From an uncultured Collinsella sp. (GTDB taxonomy: Bacteria; Actinomycetota; Coriobacteriia; Coriobacteriales; Coriobacteriaceae): a stretch of 6,472 nucleotides of DNA. The position numbers were made by a program, and so were the translations under genes. Of the stretch, positions 1 through 6,437 are shown one piece after another; positions within the stretch are counted from its first letter, which is position 1; each line of letters starts with the position of its first letter. The stretch is from contig USPH01000083.1 in assembly GCA_900556515.1 (NCBI GenBank), positions 1 to 6,472 of the forward strand, read 5' to 3'. The notes under the pieces are model-generated. The model did not search any database, was not told the origin of the DNA, and saw only the letters and a list, made by a program, of their open reading frames with translations.

Positions 1-808
1 TGTCATCATCCCCGATGGCCCAGGCAAGGTCATCGGAGCTGATATAGGCAATTGCAATGACCTTGCGCTCCATCGGCGTAATGATGAGCGTATGTGGGAA
101 CTGACGCTGGACATCCACGCCCGAGACCCACGGGTTCTGCTTGAGGTCCTCGGTAATCTGGTCGGGATCGACGTTAAAAAGCGACGTTCCCTCGGGCAAA
201 TCGATCAGCTGGATAGCATCGTGCTTCGTCACATGCTCGCTGCCTTGAATCTGAATATCAGTGGCGGTAAACAATCCAGAGTTAATCACCACGATAGCAA
301 CGACGACGAGCACGGCCAAGACGGCCAAAACGCCGCCCACGATTTTGCCTTTGCCTGTAACGACAGAAGCGGCGTCTGATGTTTTATTTGCCATCGCCCT
401 AAGTAAAGACAACGGGTTGACGCCTTTTTTACCCGAAGGCTTCTTGGCGGTAGCCGGCACCGATGTCAGCGAGCGCGGTTTCGATGCGCCCAGCGTGCGA
501 CTCGGACGCGCCGCCTTAGTTCCTGTCGAGGGCTTAGGAGTTGCCATAGGACGGGCAGGCTTGGCGCCCATAACAGGCTTTGACGTCACCGAGGGACGCG
601 AGGACTTTTTTGCGGCCGGACGATTACCGAGCTGCGAGCCGACAACCGGACGACTGGTCTGTCGAGCATGCCCGACAGGCTTAGAGTGCGCGACGATATT
701 GCGTTGAGGTTTGGCAGGCGCGCCGGAACGCCCTCCGGCGCGGCGGAAGGTGGGTTTCGATGCTCTAGAAGCCGAGGAATTTAACTTCCGGTCTGAGCTC
801 GATGCCAT
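1..808 (-). CDS. ftsQ: Cell division protein FtsQ (DivIB family), 3' end cut off by the window
   Basis: This is a bitopic divisome protein that links early and late division proteins and helps activate septal peptidoglycan synthesis. The 269 readable residues fall into three parts. Residues 1-150 are a cytoplasmic, probably disordered tail with about 31 Lys/Arg, two Asp and no Glu, carrying 13 Lys-Pro or Arg-Pro dipeptides. Residues 156-175 are a single hydrophobic helix (IVGGVLAV...VVIN). From 180 a POTRA domain begins with FTATDIQIQG, followed by LPEGTSLFNVD, the NPWV motif at 225-228 and the QRQFPHTL strand at 233-241. The frame is still open at base 1, so the end of the beta domain is missing. 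The ATG at 808 was chosen because an in-frame stop (TGA, 820-818) lies just upstream, a GAGGGAGG ribosome site sits 3-7 nt away, and no other start codon precedes the tail. It overlaps the murB 3' end by 44 nt. Family assignment is firm from tail, membrane helix, POTRA and context; the sequence of the missing end is unknown. Confidence 0.93.
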   Translation of the reverse strand, partial: MASSSDRKLNSSASRASKPTFRRAGGRSGAPAKPQRNIVAHSKPVGHARQTSRPVVGSQLGNRPAAKKSSRPSVTSKPVMGAKPARPMATPKPSTGTKAARPSRTLGASKPRSLTSVPATAKKPSGKKGVNPLSLLRAMANKTSDAASVVTGKGKIVGGVLAVLAVLVVVAIVVINSGLFTATDIQIQGSEHVTKHDAIQLIDLPEGTSLFNVDPDQITEDLKQNPWVSGVDVQRQFPHTLIITPMERKVIAIAYISSDDLAWAIGDDD

Positions 809-1676
809 ACGCCTCCCTCACCTTTCCGTGCACATGTCTGATAACCGCGGCAACGTCATCGGCCGAGGCAGTTCCGTTATTAACGATAAAATTAGCGTGA
901 ACGGGCGAAACTTCCGCGCCGCCAATCGAAAAACCCTTTAATCCACAATCCTCGATAAGCTTGCCCACGCTCGCATCGGGCGGGTTGCGAAAGACCGACC
1001 CGCAGGATGCGCGACCCATGGGCTGTGTACGCTTGCGCCTCGTCAGGTACCGCTCCATGCGCTCGCGAATGTCGGCCTTGGGCGCCGGTTTAAGCTTGAG
1101 CACGCACTCGAGGATGATCTCATTGCGGGGAAGGCTACATTCGCGGTAGCCCCAAGTGATCTCGGACCCCGCATAATGTTTGATACCGGATGCCGGGTCA
1201 AACGTTACGACATCCTCAACCAGCGAGCCAATCCACTCGGTCCGTGTGCCGGCATTCATAGATATCGCACCGCCAACCGAACCAGGGATGCCAACGGCAA
1301 ACTCAAGGCCCGAGAGGCTACGCGACAGGGCATCGTTGACCAGGCGCGCAAACATCACGCCCGCACCGACCGTCAGCGTACAACCGTCATCGGCAACAAC
1401 CGTGCGCTGAAACTCACGTCCGAGCGAAATGACGGCGCCGCGATAACCGCCATCGGCAACCAGCAGATTGGAGCCCTTGCCGATGATGACCCACGGCACC
1501 TGCTCGCGATCGAGCACCGCCACGGCGCGGCGGAGGGCATGATAGCTATGGCACGTCACAAAGAGGTCGGCCTTGCCGCCGATACGATAGCTCGTATGAC
1601 GCGCAAGGCGCTCGTCCTCGATCACATCCGTGTCGATCATGCCCGAGAGCGCCATGACGGCGTTAAACAGACCCAT
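765..1676 (-). CDS. murB: UDP-N-acetylenolpyruvoylglucosamine reductase MurB
   Basis: This cytoplasmic flavoenzyme uses NADPH and FAD to reduce UDP-GlcNAc-enolpyruvate to UDP-MurNAc, the second committed step of peptidoglycan precursor synthesis. The 303 residues show the full signature set: HTSYRIGGKAD at 27-37, the FAD-binding GKGSNLLVADGG at 66-77, GLEFAVGIPGSVGGAISMNAG at 123-143, GYRECSLP at 176-183 with the active-site Arg178, SCGSVFRNP at 224-232 with the proton-donor Ser227, LIEDCGLKG, HANFIVN at 260-266 and LRPEVKFLG with the catalytic Glu297. The length and short Tyr-Arg region resemble the compact type II MurB enzymes. The ATG at 1676 lies 5 nt after the murC stop. No good Shine-Dalgarno sequence precedes it, so translation probably depends on reinitiation after murC. 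ATGs at 1655 and 1640 are possible but also lack a ribosome site. The 3' end overlaps ftsQ. Confidence 0.96.
   Translation of the reverse strand: MGLFNAVMALSGMIDTDVIEDERLARHTSYRIGGKADLFVTCHSYHALRRAVAVLDREQVPWVIIGKGSNLLVADGGYRGAVISLGREFQRTVVADDGCTLTVGAGVMFARLVNDALSRSLSGLEFAVGIPGSVGGAISMNAGTRTEWIGSLVEDVVTFDPASGIKHYAGSEITWGYRECSLPRNEIILECVLKLKPAPKADIRERMERYLTRRKRTQPMGRASCGSVFRNPPDASVGKLIEDCGLKGFSIGGAEVSPVHANFIVNNGTASADDVAAVIRHVHGKVREAYGIELRPEVKFLGF
812..819 (-). promoter_or_regulatory. Ribosome binding site of ftsQ, inside murB
   Basis: On the minus strand GAGGGAGG is followed by CGT and the ATG at 808. The GGAGG core is only 3 nt from the start, while the preceding GAGG is 7 nt away, which is a normal spacing. 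The site lies inside the murB coding sequence and supports a start within murB rather than after its stop. Confidence 0.75.
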
Positions 1677-1681
1677 TAGAC

Positions 1682-3100
1682 TTAAGCGTCTTTCTTGGCA
1701 GTCAGATACTCAATGAACTCGGGACCGACGGTCGTAACGTCACCGGCACCCATAGTGAGCAGCAGGTCGCCCTCGCCCACCATCTGCTCGAGCTCCTGAT
1801 TGAGCTCAAGACGGCTGGAGCAGTACACGACCTCCTTGCCAGGATGCTTGGCGCGCACGGTATCGGCGAGCATCTTAGAGGTGACACCCGGAATGGGCAT
1901 CTCGCCAGCCGAGAACACATCAATCAGCAGCAGTTTATCGGCATTGGCAAATGCATCGGCAAAGTCGTCGCACAGGGCCTGCAGGCGCGAATAGCGGTGC
2001 GGCTGGAACACGACGTCGACGTGCTTGTAGCCCAGCGACGAAGCAGCAGCAAGCGTCGCCTTGATCTCGGTGGGGTGATGGCCGTAATCATCGACCACAG
2101 TGATGCCATCGATATCGCCCACGTGGGTAAAGCGACGGCGGACGCCCTCAAAGCTCGAGAGCGCCTTGGCGGCGGCGTCGATGTCAAGGCCCAGGACATG
2201 GGCGACGGTGAGCACCGCCGTGGCGTTGAGCATGTTGTGGCGACCGGGATTGCTCTTGATCTCCACAGCGTGCTCAGTGCCGTCCTCAAAGCGAACGATA
2301 AAATCGCTCTGGATGCCCTTGACATCCGGGTGCATGCAGACGATGTCGTTGCTCTCGGCAAAGCCGTAGGAAAGCACGTGACGACCCGTCGACTTGGCGA
2401 GCTCGACCAGATGCGGGTCCTCACCGCAGACGATGACGGTGCCGTCCTCGCCCACCAGGCTCATGAATTTGGCGAAAGTTGCCTCGATCTCCTCGATACC
2501 CGAGTAGTGATCGAGGTGGTCGGCCTCGACGTTGGTCACGATGACCACGTTGGGGTTCAGGAACAGGAAGGAGCTGTCGGACTCGTCGGCCTCAGCGACA
2601 AAGTAGTCGCCCGAGCCGTTCTTGCCGTTCGTGTCATAGCCCTCGACGATGCCACCGATCAAGAAGCTCGGATCCAGACCCATGCGGTCGAGCATGGTGG
2701 CGCACATCGAAGACGTGGTGGTCTTGCCATGCGTGCCGGCAACAGCGACGGTGGTGTAGCCGTGGCCCAAAGCAGAGAGCATCTTGGCACGGGGCCACAC
2801 GGGAATACCAAGCTCGCGAGCGCGCACGAGTTCAGGGTTGGACTCCGGAATAGCGGTGGAGACAACAACCACGTCGGGCTTGACCTCGTCGATCGTGGCG
2901 GCCTCATGGCCCACATGCACCTTCACACCAGCGCGGGTAAGCTGGCGGATATAACGTGACGTCTTAAGGTCGGAGCCGGTAACGGCATAACCGCGCTCGT
3001 GAAGAACGAGGGCGATGCCGCTCATGCCGGCGCCGCCGATACCGATAAAGTGGGCGCTCTTAAACTCGGGCGCGGAGGTTGCAGTCTGGGAATCAGCCAT
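1682..3100 (-). CDS. murC: UDP-N-acetylmuramate--L-alanine ligase MurC
   Basis: This cytoplasmic Mur ligase joins L-alanine to UDP-MurNAc at the cost of ATP, starting the stem peptide. The 472 residues follow the three-domain family plan. The N-terminal UDP-binding domain has GIGGAGMSG at 20-28 and VTGSD at 40-44. The central ATPase has the P-loop GTHGKTTT at 122-129, EADESDSSF at 170-178 and NVEADHLDHY at 190-199. The C-terminal domain has PGRHNMLNA at 285-293, FEGVRRRF at 317-324, DDYGHHPTEI at 337-346 and QPHRYSR at 366-372. DDYGHHPTEI is a MurC hallmark that distinguishes it from MurD, MurE and MurF. The frame stays open upstream to a GTG at 3127, but the ATG at 3100 is preferred because AAGGAG lies 11 nt before it and the extra residues would be encoded by that site. 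It follows murG after 97 nt and precedes murB by 5 nt. All expected motifs are intact. Confidence 0.97.
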   Translation of the reverse strand: MADSQTATSAPEFKSAHFIGIGGAGMSGIALVLHERGYAVTGSDLKTSRYIRQLTRAGVKVHVGHEAATIDEVKPDVVVVSTAIPESNPELVRARELGIPVWPRAKMLSALGHGYTTVAVAGTHGKTTTSSMCATMLDRMGLDPSFLIGGIVEGYDTNGKNGSGDYFVAEADESDSSFLFLNPNVVIVTNVEADHLDHYSGIEEIEATFAKFMSLVGEDGTVIVCGEDPHLVELAKSTGRHVLSYGFAESNDIVCMHPDVKGIQSDFIVRFEDGTEHAVEIKSNPGRHNMLNATAVLTVAHVLGLDIDAAAKALSSFEGVRRRFTHVGDIDGITVVDDYGHHPTEIKATLAAASSLGYKHVDVVFQPHRYSRLQALCDDFADAFANADKLLLIDVFSAGEMPIPGVTSKMLADTVRAKHPGKEVVYCSSRLELNQELEQMVGEGDLLLTMGAGDVTTVGPEFIEYLTAKKDA

Positions 3101-3197
3101 GTGCTCGTGTACTCCTTGCGTAAACACTGCCTGTAACCCGTTAACTGTACCGCACCTACCGCATCAGCGCGAGGGCGACCGACGATATCCCGTCTAA
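3101..3197 (-). other. murG-murC intergenic gap
   Basis: This 97-nt stretch is the only sizeable non-coding gap in the window. Apart from the murC ribosome site it holds a short tandem TACCGC (plus strand 3148-3153 and 3157-3162, 9-nt period). The 9-mer TACCGCATC at 3157-3165 recurs at 3213-3221 inside the murG 3' end. I see no stem-loop followed by a T-run that would act as a terminator, and no convincing -35/-10 pair, so the genes are probably cotranscribed across it. A weak internal promoter cannot be excluded by eye. Confidence 0.5.
3112..3117 (-). promoter_or_regulatory. Ribosome binding site of murC
   Basis: On the minus strand AAGGAG lies 11 nt before the ATG at 3100. It is the clearest Shine-Dalgarno core in the window, though the spacing is slightly long. 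It decides the murC start against the upstream in-frame GTG at 3127. Confidence 0.7.
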
Positions 3198-4313
3198 CTA
3201 ACGCAAACCCTCTACCGCATCCGCCAGAAGAGCGGCGCCCCTATCCTGAGCCAGACCACGCGCCGCCTGACGCATGGCGTCGCGCGCCGCCGCGTCATCG
3301 ACCAGGTGCAGCAGTTCATCGGCAAAGGCAGAACCGTCGATATCGGCATCGGCGCAGAGCACGCCGGCCCCAGCGTCGACCAGATAACGGGCATTGGTGG
3401 TTTGGTGGTCGGCCGTCGCATGCGGGTACGGCACGAGCACCGAAGGCACGGCGAGTGCAGCGATCTCGGCCACGCTCGATGCGCCCGAACGCGAGAGCAC
3501 CAAATCGGCAGCAGCCAGCATATCGCCCATGTTGTCGATGTAAGGCTGGACGCGGTAACGCTTCGCCTCCTCGGGCGTCAGCGCCAAAGCGCGCTCGGTC
3601 TCCTCAAAGCCGTCGGCACCCGTCGAATGCAACACATAGAGGTTCTTGCGCGAAAGCAGCTCGTTTTTGAGCGAAGCCACACGCTCGTTGAGGTGCTGGG
3701 CGCCAAGTGAACCGCCAAAGACGAGCAGCAGCGTAGCGTCCTCGGGAACGCCAAGTGCCTTGCGGCCGCGAGCGCGATCGCCCTCGATCACCGAGCGACG
3801 TACGGGGTTGCCGGTCATGAGCACGTGGTCAGGGTCACCTTCGCGCTCAAAGACCGAACGCGCTGCCGGCACCGAGATGCACACGCGGGCGGCGTGGGAG
3901 TTCATCATCTTGTTGGCCAGGCCCGGAACAGAGTTCTGCTCATGCAGCAGATACGGAACGCCTGCGCCCTTGCACCACCCCAACAGCGGAACCTCGACAT
4001 AGGCACCAAAACCGATGGCGGCATCGGGCTTGCCGACCTTTGAGAAATGATTGGCGAGCGCACGCTTGGCCTTATTGACACGCCACAGCGAGGTCAGCGC
4101 CGTCCAAGGACGGGAGCGGTCGAAGCCCGTGACCGTAATGGGCACAAAATCAAACCCAGCCTCGGGGACCAAACGACCCTCGAGCTTGCGCGACTGGCCC
4201 ACGAACACAACGTGGTGGCCACGGTCACGCAGCTCTTCGGCCAGGGCGAGCGCGGGGTTAATGTGTCCTGCCGTGCCGCCGGCTGCAATAGCAACGGTCA
4301 TTTTATCGGTCAT
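3198..4313 (-). CDS. murG: UDP-N-acetylglucosamine--N-acetylmuramyl-(pentapeptide) pyrophosphoryl-undecaprenol GlcNAc transferase MurG
   Basis: This GT-B (family GT28) enzyme acts on the inner face of the membrane. It transfers GlcNAc from UDP-GlcNAc to lipid I to make lipid II, the substrate that FtsW polymerises. The 371 residues contain glycine loop 1 as GGTAGHINP at 12-20, loop 2 as GFGAYVEVP at 101-109, the HEQN motif at 124-127, TGNPVR at 167-172 at the domain hinge, loop 3 as GGSLGAQ at 200-206 and the UDP-GlcNAc-binding stretch from SRSGASSVAEIAAL through PYPHATADHQTTNA at 274-308. Loop 2 has Ala104 where Gly is usual. The ATG at 4313 is chosen over the in-frame GTG at 4331 because GAAGGG lies 6 nt before it. 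An ATG at 4301 is also possible. The chosen start overlaps the ftsW stop by 11 nt, suggesting translational coupling. Confidence 0.97.
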   Translation of the reverse strand: MTDKMTVAIAAGGTAGHINPALALAEELRDRGHHVVFVGQSRKLEGRLVPEAGFDFVPITVTGFDRSRPWTALTSLWRVNKAKRALANHFSKVGKPDAAIGFGAYVEVPLLGWCKGAGVPYLLHEQNSVPGLANKMMNSHAARVCISVPAARSVFEREGDPDHVLMTGNPVRRSVIEGDRARGRKALGVPEDATLLLVFGGSLGAQHLNERVASLKNELLSRKNLYVLHSTGADGFEETERALALTPEEAKRYRVQPYIDNMGDMLAAADLVLSRSGASSVAEIAALAVPSVLVPYPHATADHQTTNARYLVDAGAGVLCADADIDGSAFADELLHLVDDAAARDAMRQAARGLAQDRGAALLADAVEGLR

Positions 4314-5796
4314 GGTAGTCCCTTCGTACACGCGGTCCCTGGTCGTCGGTGCGCAGACGCGCCGACGGGTCCGAGTTCAAATCGATTCGATTATATCCGC
4401 CGCCCGCGTTGCGAGGGCTGGGGCGCTGAGGACGACCTTGCGGAGCCGTCCGCGGACGTGGACGAGCTGCCGGCTCGGATGCAGAACCATCCAGAACGGT
4501 AAAGCCGCTACGCGAAGGTCGTTCACCGCGCACATGGGCTACGCCGGCGGTGCTCTCGTCCATAACGGCAAAGCTCTCACGGCGGCGGTCATACTCATCG
4601 CGGCGGGCGCTCTCGTACGAAACGCGCAGGATCAACCCGGCAAGCATGAGCGACACAATAATCGACGAACCGCCGTAGCTAATAAACGGCAACGGTTTAC
4701 CCGTCATGGGAAACACGTTGAGGATGCCCAGCGCGTTAATCAAGAACTGCACCGCGAGAATGACCGCGGAGCCAGACGCCATAAGCGCGCCCCGACGATC
4801 GGTCGCCTGCTCGGCAATGCGAAACGCCGAGTAGATCAGCATCGCAAACACCAAGAAGAACAGCACGGTTCCGACAAAGCCGACTTCCTCGCCAATGATG
4901 GCCAGGATGTAGTCATTGTGCGCCTCGGGCAGATACGAGTACTTCATGGTTGAGTTGCCGATGCCACGGCCGAACAGACCGCCCGAGGCAAAGGCCATGA
5001 TGGCAAGCGTGGCCTGATAGCCGTCACCATACTCGTCAGCCCAAGGGTTCAAGGCAACCTGAATACGCACCATACGGTACGGCTCTGCGACAAGTGCAAT
5101 CACGATCACGAGAATGCCGAAGATTAGCACGCCGATGATAAATCTGGGGTCGAGACCCGCAAACAACGCCATGCACATGAGGGTCAACAGGATGATCAGG
5201 ACAGTACCGAAATCGGGCTGGATAAAGATCAGAAAGAGCGAAATACCCAGGTAGATGCCCATCTTGCGAAGGAATTCGTTGATGTTGCCACCGGGCGAAA
5301 AGAAGCGATCAAGCATGATGGCCGAATACGCAATGGCAAATGGCTTTAAAAACTCGGAAGGCTGGAACTGAATACCGGCGATGTTGAGCCAGCGCGTGGC
5401 GCCACGGCTGCCGCTGCCCACCAAGAACACCAGAAACAGTAGCCCTATCATGCCGATAAGGAAGATCCTAAGCACATCCTCCCCAAACCAGCTGTCCGGC
5501 AAAACGCGCACGATGGCAATCAGCGCCAGAACACCAACCACGGCAAACGCGGCTTGTCGAAACAGAAAAAACGTCGCCGAGCCATTCTCGTGCAGCGCCT
5601 CGACCGAAGACGCCGAGTACACCATCAGCAGGCCAAAGCACACCAAGGTAAACAGGCAGGCCATGAATATCAAACGGGGGCGCATGATACGGGCGGGAAC
5701 GCCGGCAATATAGCGTTCGCTAAACGTCTGCCCGCCGCGACCGGAACGCGGTGTGCTGCGCCGCGAGGAAGCACGGTCCGAGTCGGGCCTCCTCAT
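4303..5796 (-). CDS. ftsW: Septal peptidoglycan polymerase FtsW (SEDS family)
   Basis: FtsW is an integral membrane glycosyltransferase that polymerises lipid II at the division septum together with a class B PBP. With the ATG start it has 497 residues. A basic cytoplasmic head (1-40) is followed by ten hydrophobic segments near 42-62, 76-99, 108-127, 147-166, 179-194, 197-214, 219-237, 296-325, 336-359 and 377-393, then a 104-residue Arg/Pro-rich cytoplasmic tail. SEDS motifs are GATRWLNI at 132-139, QPSEFLKP at 145-152, QPDFGT at 193-198, GIGNS at 278-282, PEAHND at 290-295 and GKPLPFISYGGSS at 366-378. Asp295 aligns with the proposed catalytic Asp (E. coli FtsW D297). FtsW is preferred over RodA because of the dcw context. 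The start is uncertain. The ATG at 5796 has AGGAG 15 nt upstream, which is long. A GTG at 5823 (AGGGG 6 nt upstream) and a TTG at 5829 are in frame and would give 506 or 508 residues. It begins 36 nt after the murD stop, or less with the alternatives. Confidence 0.94.
   Translation of the reverse strand: MRRPDSDRASSRRSTPRSGRGGQTFSERYIAGVPARIMRPRLIFMACLFTLVCFGLLMVYSASSVEALHENGSATFFLFRQAAFAVVGVLALIAIVRVLPDSWFGEDVLRIFLIGMIGLLFLVFLVGSGSRGATRWLNIAGIQFQPSEFLKPFAIAYSAIMLDRFFSPGGNINEFLRKMGIYLGISLFLIFIQPDFGTVLIILLTLMCMALFAGLDPRFIIGVLIFGILVIVIALVAEPYRMVRIQVALNPWADEYGDGYQATLAIMAFASGGLFGRGIGNSTMKYSYLPEAHNDYILAIIGEEVGFVGTVLFFLVFAMLIYSAFRIAEQATDRRGALMASGSAVILAVQFLINALGILNVFPMTGKPLPFISYGGSSIIVSLMLAGLILRVSYESARRDEYDRRRESFAVMDESTAGVAHVRGERPSRSGFTVLDGSASEPAARPRPRTAPQGRPQRPSPRNAGGGYNRIDLNSDPSARLRTDDQGPRVRRDYHDR
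4320..4325 (-). promoter_or_regulatory. Ribosome binding site of murG, inside ftsW
   Basis: On the minus strand GAAGGG is followed by six bases and the ATG at 4313. The site lies within the last codons of ftsW, which supports the 11-nt ftsW/murG overlap and decides the murG start against the GTG at 4331. Confidence 0.7.
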
Positions 5797-5832
5797 ACCT
5801 TGTCGGGGGCTCTCCTCTCTCACCGGCAACCC

Positions 5833-6437
5833 CTATTCCATTTGCGATTTCGCCGCAGCGGCAAGCTGGGCCACATAGTCCTTAAACACGCGGCCGCGCT
5901 CCTCATAGCCCGAGAACTCATCGAACGAAGAACAGGCAGGAGAAAGTAAGATCACGTCACCACGGCTCGACAGCGAACGGGCGACGTCCACGGCATCGCG
6001 CAGGTCATCCGCCTGGGCGATATCCACATCGCCATCGACATCGGCCTCGTCCATAGCGGCGGTGAAGCGCTCGCGCGCATCGCCAAAGCAGACGACCGAG
6101 CGTACGTTATCCATAACAACGCGTGCGAAGTCCGTGAGCGGCGTGCCCTTATCGTGGCCGCCGAGCAGCAAGATCACGTCGTCATCGGGAAATGCCGTCA
6201 GTGCCTTCTCGACCGCATCGGTGTTGGTCGCCTTGGAATCGTTGACGTAGCGCACGCCGTCAATCTCGCCACAGGGCTCAACGCGGTGCTCCAGCGGCTG
6301 GAACGAGGCCAGACCGCGGCAGACACCATCGACATCGGCACCGACTGCCAGGGCAGCCGTGGCAGCGCACAGGGCATTGATAACATTGTGATGGCCCGAG
6401 ATCTTGAGCTCGGATGTAGCGATGAGCGGGGTCTCGA
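5833..6437 (-). CDS. murD: UDP-N-acetylmuramoylalanine--D-glutamate ligase MurD, 5' end missing
   Basis: This Mur ligase adds D-glutamate to UDP-MurNAc-L-Ala using ATP. Only the C-terminal 200 residues are present, against roughly 450-500 for a full protein; the N-terminal UDP-binding domain and the P-loop are lost. Counting from the first whole codon (6435), the visible motifs are GHHNVINA at 14-21, FQPLEHRVE at 45-53, NDSKATN at 65-71, LLGGHDKG at 90-97 and LLSPACSSFDEF at 163-174 followed by YEERGRVF. NDSKATN with LLGGHDKG is specific to MurD among the Mur ligases. The frame runs without interruption from the stop at 5833 to 6437, where adapter sequence begins. A GTG at 6255 inside this frame is an internal valine (GVRYVNDSKATN) and not a start, since conserved MurD sequence continues upstream of it. 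The truncation is an assembly edge and not a biological pseudogene. Confidence 0.96.

Noticed and set aside
92..707. Two overlapping plus-strand open frames near the left end
   Set aside because: The minus strand here encodes the FtsQ tail, membrane helix and POTRA domain in one continuous frame. The plus-strand frames have no recognisable features.
359..808. The basic Lys/Arg-Pro region as a separate small gene or histone-like protein
   Set aside because: It runs in frame without a stop into the FtsQ membrane helix and POTRA domain, so it is most simply the FtsQ cytoplasmic tail.
1176..1679. A 167-codon plus-strand open frame opposite murB
   Set aside because: It is antisense to murB, whose FAD-binding and catalytic motifs are all present. 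The plus-strand product looks like random basic sequence.
1844..2959. A 371-codon plus-strand open frame opposite murC
   Set aside because: It is entirely antisense to an intact murC with every family motif. Its translation is rich in His, Asp and Val with no recognisable domain, as expected for the reverse frame of a GC-rich gene.
3101..3197. Rho-independent terminator or promoter between murG and murC
   Set aside because: I could not find a GC-rich stem followed by a T-run, nor a -35/-10 pair with plausible spacing. Only the murC ribosome site is clear.
4051..4953. A 300-codon plus-strand open frame opposite ftsW and murG
   Set aside because: It is antisense to two well-supported genes, is Arg-rich and low in complexity, shows no motif, and crosses the ftsW/murG junction.
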